This document shows positions 17,251 through 26,485 of a DNA stretch of 64,000 nt, one piece after another. The notes under the pieces are model-generated. The model was given only the letters and a program-made list of their open reading frames with translations. It was not told where the DNA came from and made no database searches. Numbering within the stretch: position 1 is the stretch's first letter; each line of letters opens with the position of its first letter. The stretch covers positions 124,001 to 188,000 of the forward strand of contig NZ_BMQP01000010.1 of assembly GCF_014648175.1 (NCBI RefSeq), in the 5' to 3' direction. Position numbers and translations under genes: made by a program. This DNA comes from Planobispora rosea. GTDB taxonomy: Bacteria > Actinomycetota > Actinomycetes > Streptosporangiales > Streptosporangiaceae.

Positions 17251-19668
17251 TCAGTCCTTGCCGGGGTCGGACGGGCGGAGCCAGAACGGCACCGGCGCCT
17301 CATCGGCCTGCCGGGCGGACCGGCTGGTCAGCCAGAGCGGGGGCGCCTCGGAGGACCGGCCCGATCGCCCGGAGCCACCGGCCGGAGCGCCCCCCGGCGA
17401 ACCGCTGCCCGACGAGCCGCGCGAGCCACCGCCGCCGAAGATGCTCCCGCCCGAGCTCCGTGAACTTCGCGACCCGGACGAATCGCGCGAACCGCCGCCG
17501 AAGATGCTGCCCCCCGAGCTCCGCGAGCCCGAGGAGCCTGAGGAACCGCTCGAAGAACCGCCGCCGGACGAGCCGCGCGAGCCGCCACCGCCGAAGATGC
17601 TCCCGCCCGAACCGCCCGAACCGCCCGAACCGCCCGAGCTCCGCGAGCTCCGAGCCCCGCCGGAGGGCGCCGCCGGGGCGGACCCGCCGGAGCGGGACGG
17701 AGAGGACCAGCCTCCGCCGGACCGGCCGCCGAACCAGCTGCCGGACCCGCCCGTGCCGGTGGAGGCCGAGCCCCCCGTCCTGGCCGGGGGCACGGTTCCC
17801 GCCGTACGGCCGGCTGATCCGCCCGCCGTACGGTTCCCGGAGAGGTTGAGGGGCGGCGCCGCGCCGGTGCGCGGGGCGGTGACCGGACGGCCCGTGTTCT
17901 TGCGCCGCCCGCCCGCCGGGGTGTCGGTGTCCAGCGGCGCGGGCTGCGCGGCGACCGGGACCCGGGTGCCCGACGGCGTGCCCGCCGGGCCGCCCTCCTC
18001 GCCCCGGACCCTGCCCTGGGCGACGGCGGCCGCCGCCCCGGCGGACGCCCCGCCGGCGAGCGCCGCGGCCTTCAGCATGGGCTCCGCCTTGCGCATGCCC
18101 CACCGGCCCGCCCGCGCGGCGGCGACCGGCGGCAGCACGCCCGCGGCGCGCTGCAGGGTCGGTGCGGAGGCGGCCTCGCCCAGCATGCGGGTGGTGAACG
18201 TGTGCCCGTCCATCGAGGCGAACAGGTGCTGGAACGGCCGCCGGTAGAAGAAGACCGCGATCGTCAGCAGCGCCATGAACATGACCTGCATGCCCCACGG
18301 CATGGCGGTGGAGATGATCAGCGCGTAGCCGTACACCAGCACGCTCAGCACCAGGGCGAGCACCGCCTGCCGCAGCAGCGTGCCGATCAGCATCTCCACC
18401 CAGCGCATCGCGATGATCCGCCCCGAACCCGGATGCACGCCGATCAGCAGGAAGACCGGCGCGAGGATCAGCAGCAGCAGGAAGCCGATCTTGAGCGCCA
18501 GGAGCGACACCGCCACCAGGAAGATCAGCACCCCGGCGACCATCGCGGCCATGAGCGCGCCGATCGCGATGCCCAGCCGGCTCGTCCAGTCCTTGCCCTG
18601 GAAGAGGAAGTAGATCGGGGTGGTCTTCAGGTACTGGGCGACGTCCTCCTCGTAGCGGGCCTGGTGGGCGCTGCTGTCGGGGGTCTGCGCCGCCTGCTGC
18701 TCGGCCGCGTCGATCGCCTGGATGTTCAGCAGTTCGGGACCGAACTTGGCCACCACCGGGGCGCCGGCGTCGGCGGTGCCGAACTGGCCCATCAGCCACG
18801 GCTTGCAGACCAGCGTGGACCACAGCGCGTCGGCGTTCTGCTCCACCGCCGGGGTGCCGCTCTGGCCGTACCCTCCGGTCATCGCCTGCGGGCTGGTCTC
18901 GCCCTTGGCGGGCATGCAGGAGGCCCCGCCCGCGCCGGGCAGGCCGGAGAAGGCGGAGTTGACGACCTCGCCCGTCTTGTCGGTGACGACCTTGCCCAGT
19001 CCCGTGAGGTCGCCGGGGCGGCTGAAGAACCAGACCGCGACGGTGACCGCCAGGACCATCCAGATGACGCCCTCGGCGGTCGTGGTCGCGCGCTTGCGGA
19101 TGAGGCCGTACCACGCCAGCCAGATGGCTCCGAGGATCACGATCGGCCGCAGGAACGGCCAGTACATCGCCTCGGAGAGCCGCTGCACGATGTCGTCGAC
19201 GACGTTCTTGATCGACTCCAGCGGGCCCTCGGTCGTCGCGGCCTGGTAGGTCGTGATGGTCAGCCGGTCCAGCGCCTTGGCCCAGGAGAAGACCGTGTTG
19301 GCCCAGGCGTTGCCGAGCACCGCGGCGACGTCGTCACAGCCGAGCTCGTGGGTGTGCCAGAACAGGCCGCTCATGCCGTAGGTGCCGTAGTTCGTCCGGA
19401 CCGCCGGGGCCTGCGCCGCCGCACCCTCCGGAGGCGGAGGTTTGACCAGGCCGTCCACGCCCGCGCCGACGACCTCGGGCGCCAGGTCCGGGGAGAGGTC
19501 GCACGGGGCCGCGGCGGCGATGGAGCCGCCCGTGGGGAACACCAGCGGCAGGGCCGTGAACGCCGTGAACGCCACGAGCGCGACGGCGATCCGCCTGCCC
19601 GGCCGCCACCGCCTCCCGGCAACACGTCTCCCGAGGAGACGCCTCAGCCCCTGGGCGGAGCCTTTCAT
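17251..19668 (-). CDS. VirB6/TrbL/TcpH-like polytopic channel protein with Gly/Ser-rich tail
   Basis: 805 residues. N-terminal signal/TM (about 25-50), an extracellular part with conserved Cys (CDLSPDL, CDDVAAV), then several TM helices (about 170-190, 200-220, 370-440 with IAIGALMAAMVAGVLIFLV and IGFLLLLILAPVFLLIGV, 450-500), as in VirB6/TrbL/TcpH inner-membrane channel components. From about residue 560 the tail is low-complexity: Gly/Ser/Arg-rich with repeated SGGSIFGGG units. Its ATG overlaps the stop of the VirB4-like gene (ATGA). The long disordered cytoplasmic tail is unusual and may dock the ATPase or substrates. Confidence 0.8.
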   Translation of the reverse strand: MKGSAQGLRRLLGRRVAGRRWRPGRRIAVALVAFTAFTALPLVFPTGGSIAAAAPCDLSPDLAPEVVGAGVDGLVKPPPPEGAAAQAPAVRTNYGTYGMSGLFWHTHELGCDDVAAVLGNAWANTVFSWAKALDRLTITTYQAATTEGPLESIKNVVDDIVQRLSEAMYWPFLRPIVILGAIWLAWYGLIRKRATTTAEGVIWMVLAVTVAVWFFSRPGDLTGLGKVVTDKTGEVVNSAFSGLPGAGGASCMPAKGETSPQAMTGGYGQSGTPAVEQNADALWSTLVCKPWLMGQFGTADAGAPVVAKFGPELLNIQAIDAAEQQAAQTPDSSAHQARYEEDVAQYLKTTPIYFLFQGKDWTSRLGIAIGALMAAMVAGVLIFLVAVSLLALKIGFLLLLILAPVFLLIGVHPGSGRIIAMRWVEMLIGTLLRQAVLALVLSVLVYGYALIISTAMPWGMQVMFMALLTIAVFFYRRPFQHLFASMDGHTFTTRMLGEAASAPTLQRAAGVLPPVAAARAGRWGMRKAEPMLKAAALAGGASAGAAAAVAQGRVRGEEGGPAGTPSGTRVPVAAQPAPLDTDTPAGGRRKNTGRPVTAPRTGAAPPLNLSGNRTAGGSAGRTAGTVPPARTGGSASTGTGGSGSWFGGRSGGGWSSPSRSGGSAPAAPSGGARSSRSSGGSGGSGGSGGSIFGGGGSRGSSGGGSSSGSSGSSGSRSSGGSIFGGGSRDSSGSRSSRSSGGSIFGGGGSRGSSGSGSPGGAPAGGSGRSGRSSEAPPLWLTSRSARQADEAPVPFWLRPSDPGKD
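17405..17650. repeat. SGGSIFGGG-coding degenerate repeats in the channel-protein gene
   Basis: Three to four copies of a segment reading CGCCGAAGATGCTSCCSCC and flanking Ser/Arg codons, coding SGGSIFGGG and SRSS tracts in the C-terminal tail. The copies are diverged, so this is old expansion rather than assembly error. Confidence 0.7.
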
Positions 19669-22157
19669 GAACGCACCTCCAGCGTCGTCGCCCCCGGCCT
19701 GCCGACTCTGTCGCCCCCGGAAAGATCATGCACGTTCTCGTCGGGTTTCTCATGGGTGGGGTTCGTGTCGAGCCAGCGCAGCAGCTCGCCGGAGATCAGA
19801 TCCACCCCGATACGGCCCGCACGGCCGTCCAGATCGCGGAAGATGCACTCACCGTTGCCCAGTGAACGCAGCACCGCCTTGTGCTCTTCGGACGGATCCA
19901 CCCCGAGCAGCGCCATCACGTGCTCCACCTCGACCCGTTCGGTGGAACGGAAGGCGAACACCGACGACAGGCAGTTCGTCACCTGCTCGTTCAGCAGGTC
20001 GCCGGCGTTCTGCGAGACCAGGACGAGCGCGGTGTTGCGCGAGCGGCCCATCCGGCTCACCTCGGGCACCAGCTTGGCGCCCTCCGGCGTGGAGGTGATG
20101 GCCCACGCCTCGTCCAGGAAGATCGCCTTGGGGGTCCGCCGGTCGAGGCCGTTCATCAGGCCCCGCGCGAACTGGGCGACCAGGTAGAGCAGCGCCACCG
20201 ACAGGCGCTGCTCGTAGGAGTAGTCGTCCCGGCCGGTGACGGCGTCCGGCAGGGTCAGCCCGCCGAGGGTGAAGACCGTGGTCCAGCCCTCGGTGTCGAT
20301 CTGGTCGCCGCCGGAGGGGTCGAAGCAGAGCCGGGCCAGGTGCATCTCCGACATCGAGCGCAGCACCGCGCCCAGGTTCTTGGAGGCGGCGTCCTCGGCC
20401 TGCTCCAGGTAGTCGACGACCTTGCCCAGCGACGGGTCGTCGCCGTTGGACACCGCCGCGACCGCCTGGATCATCGCCGACTCGCGCTCCTCCGACATGC
20501 GCGGCAGCAGCAGCCGCAGCGTCTCGGTGGCCATCGTTTTTTTAGCCGCGAGGTCGTCGCCGAAGGAGAACGGGTCGAGCAGCCCGGGCGCCGCCGAACC
20601 GAGCGGGATGATCCGCGCCTTCCTGCCCCGCTCCTGCAGGAGCCGGACCAGGGACTCCGCGTCGCCCTTGGGGTCGATCACCGCCACCGTGACCCCGCGC
20701 ATCGCCATCTGGTAGATCATCAGCAGCGCCAGGGTCGTCTTGCCGCCGCCCGGCTCACCGGTGATCGCGATGGCCGTCGGCCGGTTGCGGGCCGCCGCCA
20801 CCAGCGGGTCGAAGTGCACGATGCTGCGGGCCCGGCCCAGGGTCTCCCCGATGTACGGCCCCGCCCAGCCGGCGTTCGTCTCGTCCTCGCGGTCGCCGAG
20901 ATCGACCGTGGCCGTGGCCATGCCGCCCGCGATGGTCCGCAGCGGCTGCCGCTGGGCGTAGGCGTTGACCCGCACCCGCTCCCCCGGCAGCGCCTCGCAG
21001 AACAGCGAGAACTGGTCACCGGTGGAGTTGACGATGTCGATGCCCATGTCGCGGTAGTGCTCCGCGACCGCCTCGACCCGCTGCACGCAGATCTCCTCGG
21101 TCGGCGCGGAGACGATCAGCCGGTGCCAGCCGTACACGAACGGCAGGCGTTCCTTGGTGATGCCGTGCTCCAGCATCCGGGCGGCGTCGATCTGCTCGGC
21201 CAGGGCCAGCGGCGCCTCCGCTCCGGCCTCCCGGATGTGGATGTCCATGTCCCGGGCGTGCGCCAGCTTGCGCGCGACGTCCTTGCTGGCCTTGACCGGG
21301 GGGATCAGCCGCATCCTGGAGCTGATCTCGACCGGGAAGGGCAGCTGGTCGGCGTAGTGCATCCACGGTTCGCCGTCGGGGAAGGGCATCAGATCGGGGA
21401 AGCGGGCGAACGACAGGTGCGCGACGTAGGAGTCGCCGTGCGGCTGCTCGATCCGCAGCAGCGACCTGCCGTTGTGGATCTGCCCCTCGACCAGGGACTC
21501 GATCTCCCCCTGACCCCACCGCCGCTTCGGGCTGGCCGAGGCGGGCGGGTCGCCGAGAGAACCCGTCGCGGCGTGCTGGAACAGCCAGGCGATCTCGGTG
21601 GAGGTGGCGTGCCGGGCATAGAGGGCGCTGGTCCCCAGCGCCCTCCCGAGCCGCTCGGCCGAGTCGGTCCACCGGGTGATCTCCGCCTTGGGGATCTGGT
21701 CGTCCTCGATTCCCAGGGCCTTCTCGCTGCGCTGGTAGAAGCCGAAGAGCTGGGCGAACACCCCAGTGCCCAGCTGCACTCCGCGCGGGCCGAGCCGTAC
21801 GCCGAGGTAGACCTCCTTGGTCCAGAAGTCCTTGGCCCAGACGTGGCGGTACATCTCCTCCAGGTAGTCACGCCAGCCCGGACCCTCGTCGGAGGTGGCG
21901 TTGAGCGCCATCGCCCACTCCGCCGCCGGGTAGGTGCGGTGCGCCACCCGCAGGTGGACCTCGGCGTCCGGCATCCTGATCGCGGCGAGCGCGATCGTGA
22001 TGTTGGTGGCCAGCGCCTCCCGCTCCTCGGGCGTGACGAACTCGTAGCTCACGGTCGGCAGCCGGAAGTAGGCCCATGCCGACGAGTCGGTCAGCAGGAT
22101 CCGGTCGTCGAAGTACCGGACGGCGAGGCGGCTGCGCGCCCTCGACCCGCGGCTCAT
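19665..22157 (-). CDS. VirB4/TcpF-family T4SS ATPase
   Basis: 830 residues, the usual VirB4 size. The N-terminal half (1-440) is the VirB4 N-domain. The C-terminal RecA-like motor has Walker A GEPGGGKTTLAL (Lys at about K473), Walker B AIFLDEAWAIT (Asp/Glu about 682-683) and the VLVSQNAGDLLN sensor region. It should energise assembly or substrate transport at the inner face of the membrane. No TM helix is obvious, so it is probably recruited by the neighbouring membrane proteins. It overlaps the channel gene start by 4 bases; the upstream TcpE-MinD gene ends 94 bases before it. Catalytic residues look intact, so the machine is probably functional. Confidence 0.9.
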   Translation of the reverse strand: MSRGSRARSRLAVRYFDDRILLTDSSAWAYFRLPTVSYEFVTPEEREALATNITIALAAIRMPDAEVHLRVAHRTYPAAEWAMALNATSDEGPGWRDYLEEMYRHVWAKDFWTKEVYLGVRLGPRGVQLGTGVFAQLFGFYQRSEKALGIEDDQIPKAEITRWTDSAERLGRALGTSALYARHATSTEIAWLFQHAATGSLGDPPASASPKRRWGQGEIESLVEGQIHNGRSLLRIEQPHGDSYVAHLSFARFPDLMPFPDGEPWMHYADQLPFPVEISSRMRLIPPVKASKDVARKLAHARDMDIHIREAGAEAPLALAEQIDAARMLEHGITKERLPFVYGWHRLIVSAPTEEICVQRVEAVAEHYRDMGIDIVNSTGDQFSLFCEALPGERVRVNAYAQRQPLRTIAGGMATATVDLGDREDETNAGWAGPYIGETLGRARSIVHFDPLVAAARNRPTAIAITGEPGGGKTTLALLMIYQMAMRGVTVAVIDPKGDAESLVRLLQERGRKARIIPLGSAAPGLLDPFSFGDDLAAKKTMATETLRLLLPRMSEERESAMIQAVAAVSNGDDPSLGKVVDYLEQAEDAASKNLGAVLRSMSEMHLARLCFDPSGGDQIDTEGWTTVFTLGGLTLPDAVTGRDDYSYEQRLSVALLYLVAQFARGLMNGLDRRTPKAIFLDEAWAITSTPEGAKLVPEVSRMGRSRNTALVLVSQNAGDLLNEQVTNCLSSVFAFRSTERVEVEHVMALLGVDPSEEHKAVLRSLGNGECIFRDLDGRAGRIGVDLISGELLRWLDTNPTHEKPDENVHDLSGGDRVGRPGATTLEVRS

Positions 22158-22251
22158 GCGCCCTCCTCCGCCGGCCGCGTGAACCTCCGGCCGCCGTGCT
22201 CATCGGCTCGCTCGTCCACAGGCCCTCCGTGTTCTCTCGCGCCCCGGGGGA

Positions 22252-24948
22252 TCACTGGGCCACTTCCTCCTCGCTCATGCGTGCCGTCCGTGCCGCTCCG
22301 AAGCCGGCCACCACCACACCGGCCAGCGCGAGGTAGGCGCGGCGTCCCGGCGCCCGCAGGTGGGACGGCTCCACCCGGTCGGACCTCCCGGGAGCCAGTT
22401 CGTCCTCCCAGGGCACCCGGACGATCGCCCGGCACCTGCCGCGCGCGACCGCCTCGGCCTGCTCCACGTCGTTCATGCTCCGGCGGCTCACGCCGTTGAC
22501 GACCATGACCGCCCGCCGGCGGAGGTCCGCGCAGCCGTGGCCGTCGAGCCACTCGTACGTCATCGCGACGGCGTCGGGCCCGTCCTCGCTGGCGGGGACG
22601 ACCAGGACCAGCTGGTCGGCGTGGGGCAGGACCCGCGCGGCCAGCGCCGCCGCGGGGTCCATGATGATCAGCTTGTAGTGCTCGTCCAGCAGGTCCATGG
22701 CCCGGCCGAGCCGCCGGTCGGAGAAGAGCGCGCGATCGGCCATCCGCTGCTCGGCGCCCGCGTCGGCGTCGCCCGCCAGGACCTCCAGACCGGAGGCGCA
22801 GCGGCTGGTGTAGGCGCGCATGCCCAGGTAGCCGTGGACGCGGTCCAGCCCGGCCAGCAGGGAGCTCAGCGTCTCGGGCGACTCCCCCTGGATCCGGGAG
22901 GACAGGGCGTGGGCCCCGGTGCCGGCGTCGACCGCGAGCACCCGGTCCTCACGGTAGCGGGCCAGGGTGTGGCCGAGCATGAGCGCCGTCGTGGTCTGAC
23001 CCGCGCCACCGGTGCACCCCAGCACCACCACCCTGCGGCTGCCGCTGAAGACCCCCCTGGCCCGCGCCTCGTCGACCTCGGACCCGTCCGTACGGCCCCC
23101 TCCCGGCCCCATCACCACCTGGGCCAGGCGCCGCCATCCTCCCTCGGAGTCCCGGCCGACGACCGACTCCACCCGGCGGACCCTGGTCTCGCCCTGCCCC
23201 TGCCCCTGCCCCTGCCCCGGCCCGGGCACCGGCACGTCGGCCGGTGAGGCGTCGCGGGGCACGGCCCGGATCGACACGTTCACCGGGTTCCCCGAATTCG
23301 CCGGGTTCGCCGGGTTTCCTGGATTCATGGGGTTGCCCGGCGCGAGTCCCGGCCGTGCCGGCGGCCACACCTTCCGCTCTCCACCGGTGGGGGGCTGCCC
23401 CTTCCGGTGCTGGGCCAGGATGCTCTCGTCCGTCTCCGTCCGCGCCTCGGCGGCGTGGGACTCACCCGGATCCGGTACGGCCGGCCGCCGGACAGACGCC
23501 CGCTCCGTCTTCCCGGCGTCCTTCCCTGCGGACGTCTCACGCGGCACGGCGCCCCGTCCCCCGTCCTCCACAACGGATGTCTCCTGCTGCCGGGAGGCCG
23601 CACGAGTCTCACTCACGCCCTGTACCGCGGCCCGGCCGCCATCCGCTGCGGATGTCCTCTCCCGTTGAGAAGCCACCGACGACTCACTCGCGCCGTGTGT
23701 CGCGGCGGCCCGGCCGATATCCGCTGCGGATGTCCTCTCCGATTGCGAGGCGACCGACGACTCACTCACGCCCTGTGCCGCGGCGGCCCGGGTCCTCTCC
23801 GGCACGACGGGCACGCCACCCCCACCGTCCGGGGTGACTCCGGGCACCTGAGCCGGAGGCGAAGGCGGGCTGGGAGGCGGCGAGAACCGGTCGGGGCCGG
23901 TGGCGGCGGCCAGCTTGCGCAGGCGGCGGAGCGCCTCGGTGTCGACCGGGGTGGCCCGCCCGGCCGGTGCCCGCTTGGCCGGGCGGGTCGTGGCGGGCGT
24001 GGAAGGGACGGGCGTGACGGAGGAAGCGGGCTCGGCAGGCTCGGCGGACTCGGGCGCGGTGAGTGTGGACTCGGCGGGCTCGGGTCCGTCTGGCCTGGAC
24101 TCGGCGGGCTCGGGCTCGGGCTCGACGGAGGTGTCTGGGGCGGTCACCGGGACGGCCGGGGCCGGATCAGCCGGGAGCGGCGAGGGCGGCTCGGAGGCCG
24201 CCGTCAGGGGGGTCTCGGGAACCACGGTGAGCGGTCTGTCCGGGGTCCCGGCCGGGGGCGTCTCGTGGAACCGTACCGGCGGCCTCTCCGGGATCCCGGT
24301 CTGAGGCCTCTCGGGGAGGGAGGCCGGCGGCCTCTCCCGGATGACGGCCGGAGATTCCGCGGAGGCCGCGACCGCCTGGCCGAGAGCGGGGGCGGTGCCC
24401 CTGCGGGGGGCGTAGGCCGATCCCCAGACAACGCGGTCGCGCGTGACCGGAGCCCCCGCCGCGGCGGCCGCGGCCGCCGCCACCGCGGGGCGGACCGCCC
24501 GGGACGGTGCGGCGACCCGCTTGGGCTGTGCGTGGCGGGCCTTGCGGGCGGTCTTGACGCGGACCGGAGCGGCCTGCTGGGGAGCCGCCCGCCAGACCCG
24601 GCCGGTCAGGGTGATCTCGGCGGGCTCCGCCGCCGGGGCCATCCGGCACCAGGTCCGCGGCTCGCCCAGGTAACGCACCTGTGACTGGAGCAGCTCGGTG
24701 AGCCGCTTGTTCTCGATCACCGGCCGGGTGGAGAGCCAGGTCACCACTCCAGGCGGCACCAGGTAGACCACGTGCCAGGGCGGCCCGAAGTCCACGCCGA
24801 CCAGCCACAGCAGCAACGACCACGGCGCCATCACACCCACGAACACACCGATCCAGACAATCGGAAGCGGCATCGGCAGCCGTAGGTCGTACAGCTTGTA
24901 GAGCCGCTTCTCAATCCGCCAGATATTGGTATATGTGGGCAGGTCCAC
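22252..24948 (-). CDS. TcpE-like membrane domain fused to MinD/ParA-like ATPase domain with degenerate P-loop
   Basis: 898 residues. Residues 1-120 resemble TcpE/PrgI-type conjugation proteins: YTNIWRIEKRLYKLYDL, two TM helices (about 27-46 and 55-72), then RPVIENKRLTELL. Residues 120-600 are a disordered Pro/Glu/Thr-rich linker with several repeats. Residues 635-860 look like a MinD/ParA ATPase (VVVLGCTGGAGQTTTAL, VLAVDAGTG, LIIMDPAAALAARVL, LVVPASEDG), but the deviant Walker A K-G-G-x-G-K-T is read T646-G-G-A-G-Q651-T, so both lysines are missing. A further hydrophobic stretch near the end may be a membrane segment. In Tn916-type systems TcpE is a short separate protein, so the fusion is notable. 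Stop lies 94 bases before the VirB4-like gene. Confidence 0.78.
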   Translation of the reverse strand: MDLPTYTNIWRIEKRLYKLYDLRLPMPLPIVWIGVFVGVMAPWSLLLWLVGVDFGPPWHVVYLVPPGVVTWLSTRPVIENKRLTELLQSQVRYLGEPRTWCRMAPAAEPAEITLTGRVWRAAPQQAAPVRVKTARKARHAQPKRVAAPSRAVRPAVAAAAAAAAGAPVTRDRVVWGSAYAPRRGTAPALGQAVAASAESPAVIRERPPASLPERPQTGIPERPPVRFHETPPAGTPDRPLTVVPETPLTAASEPPSPLPADPAPAVPVTAPDTSVEPEPEPAESRPDGPEPAESTLTAPESAEPAEPASSVTPVPSTPATTRPAKRAPAGRATPVDTEALRRLRKLAAATGPDRFSPPPSPPSPPAQVPGVTPDGGGGVPVVPERTRAAAAQGVSESSVASQSERTSAADIGRAAATHGASESSVASQRERTSAADGGRAAVQGVSETRAASRQQETSVVEDGGRGAVPRETSAGKDAGKTERASVRRPAVPDPGESHAAEARTETDESILAQHRKGQPPTGGERKVWPPARPGLAPGNPMNPGNPANPANSGNPVNVSIRAVPRDASPADVPVPGPGQGQGQGQGETRVRRVESVVGRDSEGGWRRLAQVVMGPGGGRTDGSEVDEARARGVFSGSRRVVVLGCTGGAGQTTTALMLGHTLARYREDRVLAVDAGTGAHALSSRIQGESPETLSSLLAGLDRVHGYLGMRAYTSRCASGLEVLAGDADAGAEQRMADRALFSDRRLGRAMDLLDEHYKLIIMDPAAALAARVLPHADQLVLVVPASEDGPDAVAMTYEWLDGHGCADLRRRAVMVVNGVSRRSMNDVEQAEAVARGRCRAIVRVPWEDELAPGRSDRVEPSHLRAPGRRAYLALAGVVVAGFGAARTARMSEEEVAQ
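23574..23790. repeat. 75-78-bp degenerate repeat in the linker of the TcpE-MinD gene
   Basis: Three diverged copies spaced 75 and 78 bases (CGGATGT element at 23574, 23649, 23727), each coding about 26 residues with SESSVASQ-ERTSAAD. Shorter 6- and 9-base runs nearby code GQGQGQG and NPGNPAN tracts. Confidence 0.65.
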
Positions 24949-24996
24949 CCGTTCCTCCTCTCCACCGCTCGCCGTCCCGTGCCTTCAGGTGCGCGC

Positions 24997-25317
24997 TCAG
25001 CCTCCCGTAATCCCCAGGGCGCCGGCGATCGCCTTGGCCGTCACCTCGATGATGTTGGGCACGTAGAAGATCACTCCGATGGCGATGGCCAGGATGATGA
25101 ACTGCACGAACCTGGTGATCTCGCGGGTGAACAGGAAGAACAGCGCCACCACGGAGACGATGACGAGGAAGAGCGGGGCGAAGAACCGGCGGAGGAAGTC
25201 AGCCAGGCCCTCGGTGTTCACGCCGGCCGGTGGGGCGGTCGGCTGGCCGGTCGGCTGCTGGGCGAGATCGATCGCACTCATGTCGATCACGCTCAGCAGG
25301 ATGGTCTTCAGGGTCAC
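24997..25317 (-). CDS. small two-TM protein, TcpD/VirB2-like position
   Basis: 106 residues. A hydrophilic Pro/Thr-rich N-terminus is followed by two long hydrophobic helices (about 48-65, PLFLVIVSVVALFFLF, and 70-92, VQFIILAIAIGVIFYVPNII) and a short Gly-rich end (AGALGITGG). Small two-helix proteins in this position in Tcp/T4SS operons are TcpD or VirB2-like subunits of the channel. The GTG start has GGAGG 7 bases upstream; an in-frame ATG 36 bases in is also possible. It is 48 bases upstream of the TcpE-MinD gene on the same strand. Homology is suggested by size, topology and position, not by motif. Confidence 0.72.
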   Translation of the reverse strand: MTLKTILLSVIDMSAIDLAQQPTGQPTAPPAGVNTEGLADFLRRFFAPLFLVIVSVVALFFLFTREITRFVQFIILAIAIGVIFYVPNIIEVTAKAIAGALGITGG

Positions 25318-25447
25318 GTCTCGTCCTCCGTGCTCACGACCGCGCGCGCCGGGCGGCGACGAGCCCGCGACACGCGGACCGCCTCGCCACCGGCTCGCCG
25401 GCCAGGGGGGCTCTGTTCACTGTGGACCGGCACCGTTCGATCATGCG

Positions 25448-26485
25448 TCACCCCACGGACCGTCCGGCGCCGCCGATGCTCTCGACGAACCACTTGTCGC
25501 CCTGTTTGACCACGGTGAGAAGGTAGGACTGCTCCAGCTTCCCGTTCATTTCACCCGGGTCTCCTCCCGAGGTGGAGTCCGCGGTCGGAGACCCGTCTCC
25601 GGGCACGCCCCACACGACCGTGGCGGTCACCTTCCGGGAGGCCCCGCTGTCGAGGGGCACGACGAGGTCCTTGAGCTCCACGAAGGTGAACGCGCCCCCG
25701 AACCCCTCCAGGGTGACGCCGGCCGCGGCGTACTGCTGCAGGGAGGCGGTATCGCTGGCGGCGTAGGCCTTGAAGAAGTTGGCCATGGACGTACGGAGCT
25801 CCTGCTCGGCGGTCGCGTCCCGCTGGGGCTCACCCTCGGCGGGCAGGGCCGCCGAGGCCGGGGCGGGCAGGATGCCCGGCCGCCCGGAGACCACGAACCG
25901 CTCCGTCTCACTGTCGTAGAAGACCGGTACGGAGAGCAGCTGGCGGCGGTTGCCCGCCTGGAACATCAGGGTCACCACGGCGTTCTGCGCGTCCTCGGCC
26001 TGCACGTCGTACGGCTGGATGGCCCCGGCGCTCATCCTCCCGAGCCCGTCCCAGCCGAACTGCGGCTCGGCGCCGTCGGGCAGGAAGGGCGCCAGCCGAC
26101 CGGCCCGTTCGGAAGCGCGCACCGCGTCGAAATTCAGGTAGACGGCGGCGAACTGGCTGGCGAAAGAGGTGGCCTGGGTTCTGGGGAATCCCTGGTCGGC
26201 GGGGGCGGGAGCATTCTGGCCGGTCGCCCCTTGCCGAGTAAACCTCTCAAAAGGTGCACGGACCCCATTCACCACGATGACCACAATTAACGCCCAGAGG
26301 ACGGCGCGACCGACCCACACCAGCCAGCGACCACCCCCTCCGGACCAGCCGCCGCGGCGCGGCACGCGCCGCCCGCGCGCCGGGGCGCTCCGGGGCCCGG
26401 GATCGTCGAACGCATCCGGGTATGCCGAAAGCTCTGGGTCATCGGAGATCCGAGGATCCCGCTGGACCGCCGACCTTCGAGCCAT
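25448..26485 (-). CDS. TcpC-like (VirB8-like) conjugation scaffold protein
   Basis: 345 residues. An Arg/Gly-rich cytoplasmic N-terminus (about 1-50), one TM helix (about 55-75, VGRAVLWALIVVIVV), then two extracellular NTF2-like domains (about 105-215 with FASQFAAVYLNFD, and 235-345 with MANFFKAYAASD and SYLLTVVKQGDKWFVESIGG). This is the layout of TcpC of pCW3/Tn916 (Orf13), which bridges membrane and wall. The ATG at 26485 has GGAGG 4 bases upstream; a GTG directly before it would add one residue. It is the first gene of the seven-gene minus-strand cluster. Confidence 0.85.
   Translation of the reverse strand: MARRSAVQRDPRISDDPELSAYPDAFDDPGPRSAPARGRRVPRRGGWSGGGGRWLVWVGRAVLWALIVVIVVNGVRAPFERFTRQGATGQNAPAPADQGFPRTQATSFASQFAAVYLNFDAVRASERAGRLAPFLPDGAEPQFGWDGLGRMSAGAIQPYDVQAEDAQNAVVTLMFQAGNRRQLLSVPVFYDSETERFVVSGRPGILPAPASAALPAEGEPQRDATAEQELRTSMANFFKAYAASDTASLQQYAAAGVTLEGFGGAFTFVELKDLVVPLDSGASRKVTATVVWGVPGDGSPTADSTSGGDPGEMNGKLEQSYLLTVVKQGDKWFVESIGGAGRSVG

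Noticed and set aside
18202..22499. Long plus-strand frames (661 and 872 codons) opposite the T4SS-like genes
   Set aside because: No family motif, His/Arg/Gln/Val-rich shadow composition; the minus strand codes intact VirB4- and VirB6-like proteins.
15498..26485. Integrative conjugative element or prophage
   Set aside because: No integrase, relaxase, coupling protein, replication gene or attachment repeat is visible; flanking genes are core. Kept as a T4SS-like cluster instead.
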